Below the pieces are notes generated by a model that worked only from the letters and a program-made list of their open reading frames with translations, was not told the DNA's origin and made no database searches. Below, piece by piece: positions 1 through 6,291 of a stretch of 6,829 nt of DNA; positions within the stretch are counted from its first letter, which is position 1; every line of letters begins with the position of its first letter. The stretch covers positions 1 through 6,829 of the forward strand of contig SHLN01000143.1 of assembly GCA_004283105.1 (NCBI GenBank), in the 5' to 3' direction. This DNA comes from Acidimicrobiia bacterium. Its GTDB lineage: Bacteria > Actinomycetota > Acidimicrobiia > Spongiisociales > SHLN01. The position numbers were made by a program, and so were the translations under genes.

Positions 1-13
1 GACGCGAAGCGTC
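1..13. other. Short perfect hairpin at the window edge
   Basis: GACGC-GAA-GCGTC forms a 5-bp perfect stem with a GAA triloop. It lies directly upstream of a second, larger hairpin (22-40) in the intergenic region before proA. It could be the end of a terminator for a gene to the left, or part of a composite intergenic repeat. There is no T-tract after it, so a classical intrinsic terminator is not supported. Confidence 0.4.
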
Positions 14-16
14 CGA

Positions 17-43
17 GCCAAGCAACGCCGCAGGCGTTGCCGT
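17..43 (+). repeat. Palindromic intergenic repeat, copy 1 (in proA promoter region)
   Basis: GCCAAGCAAC and GTTGCCGT flank a 9-base centre. The core is a perfect inverted repeat: an 8-bp stem (22-29 with 33-40) and a GCA loop. The same two flanking words occur in reverse orientation at 6798-6822. If proA transcription starts at its ATG (56), the core palindrome spans about -34 to -16, the interval between the usual -35 and -10 sites. It could be an operator, a terminator for an upstream gene, or a dispersed intergenic palindrome. The symmetry is seen directly; the role is inferred. Confidence 0.6.
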
Positions 44-55
44 ACACTCCCCGCC
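43..55 (+). promoter_or_regulatory. Leaderless promoter of proA (-10 TACACT)
   Basis: TACACT at 43-48 matches the actinobacterial TANNNT -10 pattern. It is followed by exactly seven bases and then the ATG at 56. This places the transcription start at the A of the start codon, which gives a leaderless mRNA and agrees with the lack of a Shine-Dalgarno sequence before proA. No convincing -35 hexamer is visible; the palindrome at 22-40 occupies that region. The M23 gene and nadD show the same spacing. Confidence 0.6.
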
Positions 56-1294
56 ATGCTCGACAAGATCGGCCGACAGGCCAAGGATGCTTCCCGGGTC
101 GTTGCCAAAGCGTCGACCACGCAGAAGAACGCCGCGCTGGAATCAATGGCTCAGCGGCTCGAGGCCGCTGCCGCCGGGATCCTGGCCGCCAACGCCGAGG
201 ACATGGAGCAAGCCCGCAGTGAGGGCGTTAGCGAGGCGTTGCTCGACCGCCTCCTCCTCACGGACGCTCGCATTGCCGGCATGGCCGCAGGGCTCCGCAA
301 GGTCGCCGGCCTACCCGATCCGATCGGCATCATCACCGATGGCTGGCAGCTCTACAACGGCATCAAGGTGCAGCGGCAACGCGCTCCGCTCGGTGTGGTC
401 GCCGTCATCTACGAGGCCCGTCCCAACGTCACCGCCGACGCCGGGGGACTCGCCTTCAAAGCAGGGAACGCCGCCATCCTGCGCGGTTCCTCATATGCGC
501 TCCGTTCCAACCTTGCCGTGATGCATGCGGTGCAGGAGGGGCTGGAGAGTGAGGGGCTTCCGGCCACCGCCATCCAGGTGCTCGAAGATACGAGCCGTGA
601 GGGCGCCGTGGCGCTCATGCAGGCCACCGAGTGGATCGATCTCCTCGTGCCCCGGGGCGGTCCCGGGCTCATCGCCGCCATGATCGAGCACGCCACCGTT
701 CCCTACGTCATCGATGGCGCCGGCAACTGCCACGTATTCGTGGACGCCGCCGCCGACCTCAACAAGGCCCTGCCCATCACCGTCAACGCCAAAGTCCAGC
801 GTCCCGGGGTCTGCAACGCCGCCGAAACCCTGCTCGTGCACGAATCGATCGCCGCCGAGTTCTTACCCCAGGTGGCCGCAGCCCTCATGGCCGAGGGGGT
901 CGAACTGCGGGGCGATGCCGAGTCCCGCCGAATCGTCCCGGAAATGCTCGAAGCGACCGATGAGGACTTCGCCACCGAGTTCCATGACCTCATCATGTCG
1001 GTCGGAGTGGTCCCGTCGGTCGAGGCCGCCGTCGACCATGTTCTCAAATACGGGTCGGGTCATACCGACGCCATTCTCTCCGAGGACTACCAGGCAATTC
1101 AGACGTTTGTCGACGGCGTGGACTCTGCCGTCACCATGGTCAACGCCTCGACCCGCTTCACCGACGGGGAGGAATTCGGCTTCGGAGCCGAGATCGGCAT
1201 TTCCACCCAGAAGCTCCACGTACGCGGCCCGATGGGCCTCGAAGCGCTCACCTGCGAACGCTACGTCCTCTACGGCGACGGCCAGGTCCGTTGA
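56..1294 (+). CDS. proA: Glutamate-5-semialdehyde dehydrogenase (gamma-glutamyl phosphate reductase)
   Basis: ProA catalyses the NADPH-dependent reduction of gamma-glutamyl phosphate to glutamate-5-semialdehyde, the second step of proline biosynthesis in the cytosol. The 412-residue product has the usual family length. Diagnostic segments are visible: YEARPNVTADA (119-129), PRGGPGLI (199-206), GNCHVFVD (223-230), the catalytic cysteine C253 in QRPGVCNAAETLL, and the conserved C-terminal block with NASTRFTDGEEFGFGAEIG (363-381) followed by the RGPMGLEALT type segment. ATG 56 is preferred because it sits seven bases after a TACACT -10 element and gives a complete N-terminus. proB, the usual partner, is not in the window and is not immediately upstream, because 1-55 is non-coding. 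The TGA stop overlaps the TTG start of the MoxR gene, which suggests translational coupling of a biosynthetic gene to the ATPase/VWA pair. Confidence 0.97.
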   Translation: MLDKIGRQAKDASRVVAKASTTQKNAALESMAQRLEAAAAGILAANAEDMEQARSEGVSEALLDRLLLTDARIAGMAAGLRKVAGLPDPIGIITDGWQLYNGIKVQRQRAPLGVVAVIYEARPNVTADAGGLAFKAGNAAILRGSSYALRSNLAVMHAVQEGLESEGLPATAIQVLEDTSREGAVALMQATEWIDLLVPRGGPGLIAAMIEHATVPYVIDGAGNCHVFVDAAADLNKALPITVNAKVQRPGVCNAAETLLVHESIAAEFLPQVAAALMAEGVELRGDAESRRIVPEMLEATDEDFATEFHDLIMSVGVVPSVEAAVDHVLKYGSGHTDAILSEDYQAIQTFVDGVDSAVTMVNASTRFTDGEEFGFGAEIGISTQKLHVRGPMGLEALTCERYVLYGDGQVR

Positions 1295-2145
1295 CCGGGT
1301 TCTCCTCCCCGGGCGAGGTTGCCGACGCTCTCAAATCGGTCGACTACCTCCCCGACGATCGGATCAGCCAGGTCGTCTTCCTGGCCGAGCGACTCGACAA
1401 GCCGGTCCTGGTGGAGGGCCCGGCCGGGGTCGGGAAGACCGAGCTGGCCAAGGCACTGGCGCAGATCCACGGACGGCGTCTCATCCGGCTCCAGTGCTAC
1501 GAGGGGCTCGATGAGTCCAAGGCCCTCTACGAGTGGAACTACCGCAAGCAGTTGCTTCGGCTCCAGGCAGATGAGGGGGCGGACTGGGCAGAGGTTGAGG
1601 ATGACATCTTCAGCGAGAGCTTTCTGCTCGAGCGGCCGTTGCTCGAAGCGCTTCGCTCACCCGAGCCGGTGGTGCTGCTCATCGATGAGGTCGACCGGGT
1701 CGAGATCGAGACCGAGGCCCTGCTGCTCGAGGTGCTGGCCGACTTCCAGGCATCCATCCCTGAGCTCGGGACGGTGCAGGCGGTCACCCGTCCGCTCGTC
1801 GTCCTGACGTCCAACAACACCCGCGACCTGTCCGACGCGCTCAAACGGCGCTGTCTGTTCCTCCATATCGGCTATCCGGAGGCAGATAGAGAACGAGAAA
1901 TTCTGCTCACCCGCGTTCCCGAGCTTCCCGAGCAGCTGGCCTCCCAGATCGCCGGTGTCGTTCGACACATCCGGGACCAGCCCATCCGGAAGGCGCCGTC
2001 GGTGAGCGAATCGATCGATTGGGCCCGGACCCTGCTTGCCCTCGGCATCGAAGAAGTGGATGAGGGCGTTACGACCGAGACGCTCCACGTGCTCCTCAAA
2101 TACCAGGCCGATATCGACAAGGTGGCCGCCGAGCTGGGCACCTAG
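1291..2145 (+). CDS. MoxR-family AAA+ ATPase (CoxD-like)
   Basis: The product is a 284-residue AAA+ ATPase of the MoxR type. Visible motifs are Walker A GPAGVGKT (43-50), Walker B VVLLIDEVD (127-135), sensor 1 LTSNN (172-176), a likely arginine finger in ALKRRC (183-188) and a sensor-2-type helix near 236-246. The segment LQCYEGLDESKALYEWNYRK (67-86) is typical of the branch that includes CoxD, whose members work with a VWA partner in metalloenzyme maturation. The start TTG is chosen because it overlaps the proA stop (TTGA), covers the complete N-terminal helix before Walker A, and no better upstream start exists. Its Shine-Dalgarno sequence is weak, so coupling to proA translation is likely. 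The next gene begins with no gap and encodes the expected VWA partner. No CO dehydrogenase or other client gene is present, so the substrate is unknown. The family call is firm; the CoxD-like role is inferred. Confidence 0.92.
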   Translation: MTGFSSPGEVADALKSVDYLPDDRISQVVFLAERLDKPVLVEGPAGVGKTELAKALAQIHGRRLIRLQCYEGLDESKALYEWNYRKQLLRLQADEGADWAEVEDDIFSESFLLERPLLEALRSPEPVVLLIDEVDRVEIETEALLLEVLADFQASIPELGTVQAVTRPLVVLTSNNTRDLSDALKRRCLFLHIGYPEADREREILLTRVPELPEQLASQIAGVVRHIRDQPIRKAPSVSESIDWARTLLALGIEEVDEGVTTETLHVLLKYQADIDKVAAELGT

Positions 2146-3564
2146 ATGATCTCCGTCCTGACCGGCTTCGTGTCCGAATTGCGGCAGGTTGGGATCCCGG
2201 TTTCGATGGTCGAGGCCATCGACGCCGCCGCTGCGGTCGAACATATCCCGCTCGCCGACCGCACGGCCCTTCGCCACGGTCTGGCCGCCTGCCTGGTGAA
2301 GAACGCCCACCACCTCGAGGCATTCGATGCGGCCTTCGATGTGTTCTTTGCCCACCAACCGCCGCTTGATGAAGTGACGGCGGAGGCGCCATCGGAAGTC
2401 GGCGATGGAGGCGGAGCCGGGACGGGAACCGGAGAGGCCGATGTCGAGCAGATCATTGCCGGGCTCGTCGGCGCCCTGTCGGCGCCCGACTATGAGGCGC
2501 TCCAGGCGCTCGCCCGGCAGGTGGTCGGATCGCTCGCCGGGATACAGCCGGGCAGACCGGTCGGTGGTCGCTACTACCTCTACCGGGTGCTGAGCCGCCT
2601 CGGAGCAGACGCGCTGCCCGCCCGACTCATGGCAAATCACCCCGGAGTCGAGGGCCTGGAACGGACACTGCTTGCCGATGAATACCGGGCCCGCCTCAAC
2701 CGGTTCGAGGCCATGATCGAGGACGAGATCCGGCGCCGGCTCGTGGCCGACCGGGGGCGGGAAGCCGTCGCGAAGACCACCCGCCGGCAGCTGTTGGAGG
2801 ACGTTGATCTTGCCCACGCCCCGCGGGCCGAGATCGCCCGGATGGAGCGGATCATCCAGCCGCTGGCGCGTAAGCTCGCCGCCCGCCTGGCCCACCGCCG
2901 GCGCCACCTCAGGAAGGGGCGCCTCGACATCCGCCGGACGGTTCGACACTCGCTTTCGACCGGTGGATTGCTGGCCGATCCTCAGTTCAAGGCCCCGCGT
3001 ATTGCCAAACCCGACATCGTTCTGCTCTGCGACATCAGTGGATCGGTAGCCACGTTCGCTCACTTCACGATGCAGTTCATGTACGCATTGTCGGCCCAGT
3101 TCTCCCGGGTGCGGGCCTTCGCCTTCGTCGACGGTGTTGATGAGGTCACCGGCTATTTCGCGCCCGGGGTCGACTTCCACGATGCCATCGGACGGATCAG
3201 CCGGGAGGCGCGGGTCGTCGACTTCGACGGCCACAGTGATTACGGCAACGTCCTCGAGCGCTTCGCGGAGCGGTACCCCGACGCCATCACCCCCCGCACG
3301 ACCGTGATCGTGACCGGCGACGGCCGCAACAACTACCGGCCCGCCCGGGGCGAGGTGCTTGCCCATATGGCCCGGGAGGCCCGGGCGGTGTACTGGCTCA
3401 ATCCGGAGCCGGTCCGGTTCTGGGATACCGGCGATTCCGTCATGCGCGAGTACGTCCCGAGCTGCGATGGGGCGTTCGAAGTCCGCACCCTCCGACAACT
3501 CGAGGTGTTTGTGGAAGAGCTGGCGATGGCAGCAGCCACGCATTCCACAGCTGTCAAGGTCTAG
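2146..3564 (+). CDS. VWA-domain protein, CoxE-like partner of the MoxR ATPase
   Basis: The product is a 472-residue protein of the CoxE type. The N-terminal part (about 1-75) is helical. It is followed by a Gly/Thr-rich linker (about 84-98) and a basic helical region rich in Arg (about 180-265) that leads into a C-terminal von Willebrand A domain (about 288-460). The metal-ion-dependent adhesion site is intact in its first element, DISGS (296-300); SDYG (364-367) and the aspartate of TGDGRNN (390-396) are candidates for the other MIDAS loops. The ending with LNPEP (418-422) and WDTGDS (426-431) resembles CoxE proteins. The ATG follows the MoxR TAG stop directly, so the two are almost certainly made together as an ATPase/VWA complex. 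Known pairs of this kind (CoxD/CoxE, NorQ/NorD, RavA/ViaA) remodel or load metal into a client protein. The client here is unknown. The protein has no signal peptide and should be cytosolic. Confidence 0.92.
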   Translation: MISVLTGFVSELRQVGIPVSMVEAIDAAAAVEHIPLADRTALRHGLAACLVKNAHHLEAFDAAFDVFFAHQPPLDEVTAEAPSEVGDGGGAGTGTGEADVEQIIAGLVGALSAPDYEALQALARQVVGSLAGIQPGRPVGGRYYLYRVLSRLGADALPARLMANHPGVEGLERTLLADEYRARLNRFEAMIEDEIRRRLVADRGREAVAKTTRRQLLEDVDLAHAPRAEIARMERIIQPLARKLAARLAHRRRHLRKGRLDIRRTVRHSLSTGGLLADPQFKAPRIAKPDIVLLCDISGSVATFAHFTMQFMYALSAQFSRVRAFAFVDGVDEVTGYFAPGVDFHDAIGRISREARVVDFDGHSDYGNVLERFAERYPDAITPRTTVIVTGDGRNNYRPARGEVLAHMAREARAVYWLNPEPVRFWDTGDSVMREYVPSCDGAFEVRTLRQLEVFVEELAMAAATHSTAVKV

Positions 3565-3603
3565 CGAACAGGTGCCGATAGTTTCTCGAAGGTTCCCCCA
3601 AAC

Positions 3604-3608
3604 AGGAG
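3604..3608 (+). promoter_or_regulatory. Shine-Dalgarno sequence deciding the receiver gene start
   Basis: AGGAG lies eight bases upstream of GTG 3617 and fixes that codon as the start, although the frame stays open well upstream inside the VWA gene. It contrasts with proA, the M23 gene and nadD, which lack Shine-Dalgarno sequences and look leaderless. This suggests the receiver is translated from a longer transcript. Confidence 0.75.
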
Positions 3609-3616
3609 CGACAGAA

Positions 3617-3985
3617 GTGGCACAACGAGTGCTCGTCGTTGAAGACTCACCCGTCATTCAACGGCTCATCGATATGACGTTGAAGTCGGGCGGCTTCGAG
3701 GTTGAGTTCAGCGATTCCGGGACCGAGGGCCTCGAGATGGCCATGACGTGTTCGCACGATGTCGTCATCCTCGATATCGGGCTCCCCGGCCTGGATGGAT
3801 GGCAAGTCCTCGAAGCACTGCGCGCCAACGAAGCAACGGCCACGCTCCCGGTGATCGTGTTGACTGCCCACGGCCGGTCCCGGGTCCAGGATGAGGCTGA
3901 TTCGAAGGGTGCCAACATGGCGCTCTCGAAGCCGTTCAACCCGGTCGACTTCCGCGAGGCAATTACCTCCTTGTTGGCTGCCTAG
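3617..3985 (+). CDS. Stand-alone response-regulator receiver (CheY-like)
   Basis: The product is a 122-residue single REC domain with no output domain. The acidic pair E9/D10, phospho-acceptor D53 in VVILDIGLPGLDGW, switch threonine T83 in VLTAHG and lysine K105 in LSKPFNP are all present, so it should accept phosphate. It is probably a phosphorelay intermediate or acts by protein-protein contact. GTG 3617 is chosen because of the AGGAG eight bases upstream and because it gives the standard receiver N-terminus (AQRVLVVEDS). It lies 52 bases after the VWA gene on the same strand and may belong to the same transcript. No histidine kinase is encoded in the window. A regulatory link to the MoxR-VWA pair is only suggested by position. 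Confidence 0.93.
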   Translation: MAQRVLVVEDSPVIQRLIDMTLKSGGFEVEFSDSGTEGLEMAMTCSHDVVILDIGLPGLDGWQVLEALRANEATATLPVIVLTAHGRSRVQDEADSKGANMALSKPFNPVDFREAITSLLAA

Positions 3986-4017
3986 CCTCGTCCCTCGCTG
4001 CAGACAACCGTCTAGGC
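3980..4017 (+). terminator. Possible weak terminator after the receiver gene
   Basis: GCCTAG (3980-3985, overlapping the stop codon) and CTAGGC (4012-4017) are inverted copies. A smaller AGAC/GTCT pair lies inside them. A pyrimidine-rich run (tttctcctttcc) follows at 4022-4033. The stem is short and the loop is large, so this is a tentative call. Confidence 0.22.
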
Positions 4018-4035
4018 GCGGGTTTCTCCTTTCCA

Positions 4036-4048
4036 TACAGTGCGCGGG
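4036..4048 (+). promoter_or_regulatory. Leaderless promoter of the M23-like gene (-10 TACAGT)
   Basis: TACAGT at 4036-4041 is followed by exactly seven bases and then GTG 4049, the same geometry as proA and nadD. No clear -35 hexamer is seen. An alternative start codon, GTG 4040, overlaps this hexamer, so if the hexamer is the real -10 element, 4040 could not be translated from this transcript. Confidence 0.5.
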
Positions 4049-4639
4049 GTGGCTGTCTTGCTGGTTCTTGCGCTCTTTGTGCCTCCGGTTGCGGCTTGTG
4101 CGTCGCCGCCCGTGGATGGTCCCGTCGTCGCCGGATTTGCGCCCGGGAACGGGTTCGGCGGGCACTGGGGGGTTGACTACCTGGTTCCCGTGGGGACGCC
4201 GGTTCGGGCGGTATTCGGCGGGACCGTGACGTTCGCCGGCCTGGTCGTCGACAACCTGTCTGTGACCGTCAACCACGGTGGGGGATTGCGGACCAGCTAT
4301 TCGTTTCTCGATGCCATCGATGTGGTCGCCGGCCAGACCGTGTCTGCCCGCCAGGCGATCGGAGCAAGCGGCCTGGCCCACGGGACGGCTTCCCTCCATC
4401 TATCGCTTCGCCGCGGGGACCGGTATCTCGACCCGGTTGGGCTGTTCAGATGTGCGGAGGGCCCCGGTCGGGCTCTGCGGCTGATTTCCACAGGGCGGCG
4501 ACCCCTTTATGCTGTGCGCCGTGCGGCGCGGAATCCTGGGCGGAACCTTCGATCCACTTCATGTGGTCCATCTCATGGCAGGGGAAGCCGCCCGCCACCT
4601 GCTCGACCTCGACGTCATTACCTTCATCACCGCCGGTGA
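4049..4639 (+). CDS. Secreted M23/LytM-fold protein, probably catalytically degenerate
   Basis: A hydrophobic N-terminal segment ends in VAAC (14-17), which fits a lipobox, or signal peptidase I cleavage nearby. The mature part is one M23 (LytM-type metallopeptidase) domain, about residues 25-134. The first zinc motif, HWGVD (H39, D43), is present, and the third ligand, H117 in SLHLSL, is kept. The HxH motif reads S115-L-H117, and the usual Tyr-x-His-Leu motif reads YSFL (F86), so both catalytic histidines of LytM enzymes are replaced. It may bind peptidoglycan without cutting it, or regulate an amidase. Start: GTG 4049 fits the -10 spacing; GTG 4040 would add MRG and a positive charge more typical of a signal peptide. 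The fold should end near residue 134 (DPVGLF). The remaining ~62 Arg/Pro-rich residues run out of frame into nadD and look like read-through to a chance stop, so the true C-terminus is doubtful. Confidence 0.75.
   Translation: MAVLLVLALFVPPVAACASPPVDGPVVAGFAPGNGFGGHWGVDYLVPVGTPVRAVFGGTVTFAGLVVDNLSVTVNHGGGLRTSYSFLDAIDVVAGQTVSARQAIGASGLAHGTASLHLSLRRGDRYLDPVGLFRCAEGPGRALRLISTGRRPLYAVRRAARNPGRNLRSTSCGPSHGRGSRPPPARPRRHYLHHRR
4485..4520 (+). promoter_or_regulatory. Leaderless promoter of nadD (-35 TTTCCA, -10 TATGCT)
   Basis: TTTCCA (4485-4490) matches four of six positions of TTGACA. It lies 17 bases before TATGCT (4508-4513), which is followed by exactly seven bases and then GTG 4521. This is the best complete promoter in the window. 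It lies inside the doubtful 3' tail of the M23 reading frame. The in-frame ATG at 4509 is part of the -10 hexamer, which argues against its use as the start. Confidence 0.6.
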
Positions 4640-5093
4640 TCCGTATCAGAAACACGACATCCCGCTGTCGGACCGGGACCACCGCTGGGAGATGACCCAG
4701 CTCGGGATCGACGGCATCGACTACTTCGAGGCCGACGATCGGGAGGTGCGCCGCGCCGGACCCTCGTACATGATCGACACCCTTGCCACCTTCGACGAGG
4801 ACGAAGAGATCTTCATGATTCTCGGAGCCGACGCGGCCGTCGGCTTGCCGTCATGGCACCGGTGGGAGGATGTCGTCGATCGAACGACGGTTGCCGTGAT
4901 CTCCCGACCGGGCGTGGCCGAGGAGGAGGTCGCGGCCACCGGTGCTCCGTACATCTGGCTCGACACGCCGGGCATCCCGATCAGTTCGACGATGCTGCGA
5001 GCCCGCGCCGAAGCCGGCCGTTCGATCCGGTTCTTTGTTCCGGACGCAGTGTGGCGCTACGTCGAGGAGACCGGGCTCTATGCCATTTCTTAA
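4521..5093 (+). CDS. nadD: Nicotinate-nucleotide adenylyltransferase
   Basis: NadD transfers AMP from ATP to nicotinate mononucleotide to give deamido-NAD, a cytosolic step shared by de novo and salvage NAD synthesis. The 190-residue product (from GTG 4521) has the standard length. The nucleotidyltransferase signature GILGGTFDPLHVVH (4-17) has the expected T/HxxH-type ATP site. AGDPYQKH follows, then PSYMIDTL, then ILGADAAVGLPSWHRWEDV, and the second ATP motif ISSTMLR is at 154-160. GTG 4521 gives the classic N-terminus (MRRGILGG) and fits a leaderless promoter. ATG 4509 would add four residues (MLCA) and lies inside the -10 element. The gene overlaps the doubtful M23 tail upstream by 119 bases and the LCP-like gene downstream by 14 bases. 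The order nadD, LytR-type protein, rsfS is common in actinobacteria. Confidence 0.96.
   Translation: MRRGILGGTFDPLHVVHLMAGEAARHLLDLDVITFITAGDPYQKHDIPLSDRDHRWEMTQLGIDGIDYFEADDREVRRAGPSYMIDTLATFDEDEEIFMILGADAAVGLPSWHRWEDVVDRTTVAVISRPGVAEEEVAATGAPYIWLDTPGIPISSTMLRARAEAGRSIRFFVPDAVWRYVEETGLYAIS
5065..5070 (+). promoter_or_regulatory. Shine-Dalgarno sequence of the LCP-like gene, inside nadD
   Basis: AGGAGA lies nine bases upstream of ATG 5080 and is embedded in the last codons of nadD. It selects ATG 5080 as the start, although the frame is open further upstream. It implies that the LCP-like protein is translated from the nadD transcript. Confidence 0.7.
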
Positions 5094-6282
5094 GCGGCGC
5101 GATGCCGGAGTGGCCTTGCGGCCGGCACCGCTCACCGATGGCAAGCGGCGGCCCGCCGAACCGGTCACTCCCGCCGACGAAGGTCCGCCGGTTCGCCCTC
5201 CGCCCCCGCCCCGCAAGCGGTGGCCCGTCGTGGTGGCGTCGATCATCGCTGTGCTCATGCTGGCCGGGGCCGTGGCAGTGAGCTGGCTCCAATCGCGAGA
5301 CGATGAGGCCGTCGAGACCACGGTGCCGCCCATCGTGGTGGGTGACTCTCGTTCGGCCCTGGTCGTGGTGGCGGGAGAAGACGGCCGGGCCACCAGCATC
5401 GCGTTGTTCGTGAGCGACGGGCTCGACGATCACCGGCTCCTCGTGGCCCCTCCGGCTCTCACCATGCAGATTCCGGGCTATGGAGACGGCAATCTCAGCG
5501 AGGCTCTCGCCATCGAAGACGCTGAGCTCGTCCGCCTGTCCCTCGTGAACGAGCTGGGCGTCCGCATCGACGAAACGGTTGTTCTCGGACCGGGCGACGT
5601 ATCCACCCTGCTCGGTGAGGCCGTCCGGATCGACCTTCCGAATCCGTTCATCATCAATTCGGCGCGGGGCGAGGTGGTGTCGGTCGGCGCCGGATCGGAT
5701 GTCTTTGTGCCGGACACGGCTGAGACGCTGCTCGTCTCGCAAGGGGCGGACTCGCCGCTCGAGTGGCTACAGCGCCAGCGGGCCGTCTGGGAGGCCATCG
5801 CCACCCAGGTCTCGGCGTCGCCCGGGCCGGCGGCCGGCCTCTCTCCCATCCTCGAGTCAGTGGCGGAACAGCTTGGTGAGACGGCCGTCAGCATGATGCC
5901 CGTCGATCGGGTCGGGGTCGGGATCAGCGAGCTGCTGGTGGTCTCACGCAACTCGGATCTCCTCAATGAGCGAATCGCCTTCCTGGCATTGTCAGAGTCG
6001 GCGCGGCCGCGGATTGAAATCCTCAATGCCACGACCTTCCCCGGTGTGAGCCGACCCCTCGCCGAGACCCTTATCGAGGCCGGGTTCAGGCTCATCAAGA
6101 CCGACAACGCCGATCAGCGCACGCGGCGTGACACCCTCATCATTGCCCAGGGTGTGGCCAACCAGCAGGCGGCCCTGGACGCGCAGGCGCTCCTGGCCGG
6201 GGGAGACGTGGTGGTGCAACCGTCGGGCTCCGGAGTGGTCGACGTCAGTATCATTGTGGGCCGCGACATCGCCAACCGCTGA
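5080..6282 (+). CDS. Membrane-anchored degenerate LCP-like protein with LytR_C domain
   Basis: The product has 400 residues. It has a basic, proline-rich cytoplasmic N-terminus (Pro run about 39-44), a single membrane segment (about 48-70), an extracellular LCP-like region (about 90-300) and a C-terminal LytR_C domain (about 309-396, from RIEILNATTFPGV to VSIIVGRD). True LCP proteins attach polymers to peptidoglycan. Here the line-up with LCP landmarks is clear (IPGYGDGNLSEALAIED, LGVRIDETVVL, LLGEAVRIDLP), but the catalytic words are gone. The R-x-D-T motif reads R103-A-T105-S, and IPRDT reads APPAL, with R and D replaced by P125 and A126. It is probably not a transferase and may act as a binding or scaffold protein at the wall. 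ATG 5080 is supported by AGGAGA nine bases upstream; it overlaps nadD by 14 bases. The LytR_C call is firm; the degenerate LCP call is my alignment by eye. Confidence 0.85.
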   Translation: MPFLKRRDAGVALRPAPLTDGKRRPAEPVTPADEGPPVRPPPPPRKRWPVVVASIIAVLMLAGAVAVSWLQSRDDEAVETTVPPIVVGDSRSALVVVAGEDGRATSIALFVSDGLDDHRLLVAPPALTMQIPGYGDGNLSEALAIEDAELVRLSLVNELGVRIDETVVLGPGDVSTLLGEAVRIDLPNPFIINSARGEVVSVGAGSDVFVPDTAETLLVSQGADSPLEWLQRQRAVWEAIATQVSASPGPAAGLSPILESVAEQLGETAVSMMPVDRVGVGISELLVVSRNSDLLNERIAFLALSESARPRIEILNATTFPGVSRPLAETLIEAGFRLIKTDNADQRTRRDTLIIAQGVANQQAALDAQALLAGGDVVVQPSGSGVVDVSIIVGRDIANR

Positions 6283-6286
6283 GAGG
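6282..6286 (+). promoter_or_regulatory. Shine-Dalgarno-like AGAGG before the ATC start of rsfS
   Basis: AGAGG overlaps the last base of the LCP-like stop codon. It lies five bases before ATC 6292, eleven before ATC 6298 and two before ATC 6289, so it favours 6292. The match to the anti-Shine-Dalgarno sequence is partial. Confidence 0.5.
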
Positions 6287-6291
6287 CAATC

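Noticed and set aside
3359..3616. N-terminal extension of the receiver into the VWA gene
   Set aside because: The upstream part is Arg/Ser-rich out-of-frame VWA sequence, while AGGAG and GTG 3617 give a standard receiver start.
1657..3657. Very long open frame (about 666 codons) on the minus strand opposite the MoxR and VWA genes
   Set aside because: The plus strand here encodes two unmistakable domain proteins. The antisense frame is a GC-rich shadow with no recognisable domain.
4942..5079. Extended start for the LCP-like gene inside nadD
   Set aside because: The extra 46 residues are out-of-frame nadD; ATG 5080 has a good Shine-Dalgarno sequence at nine bases.
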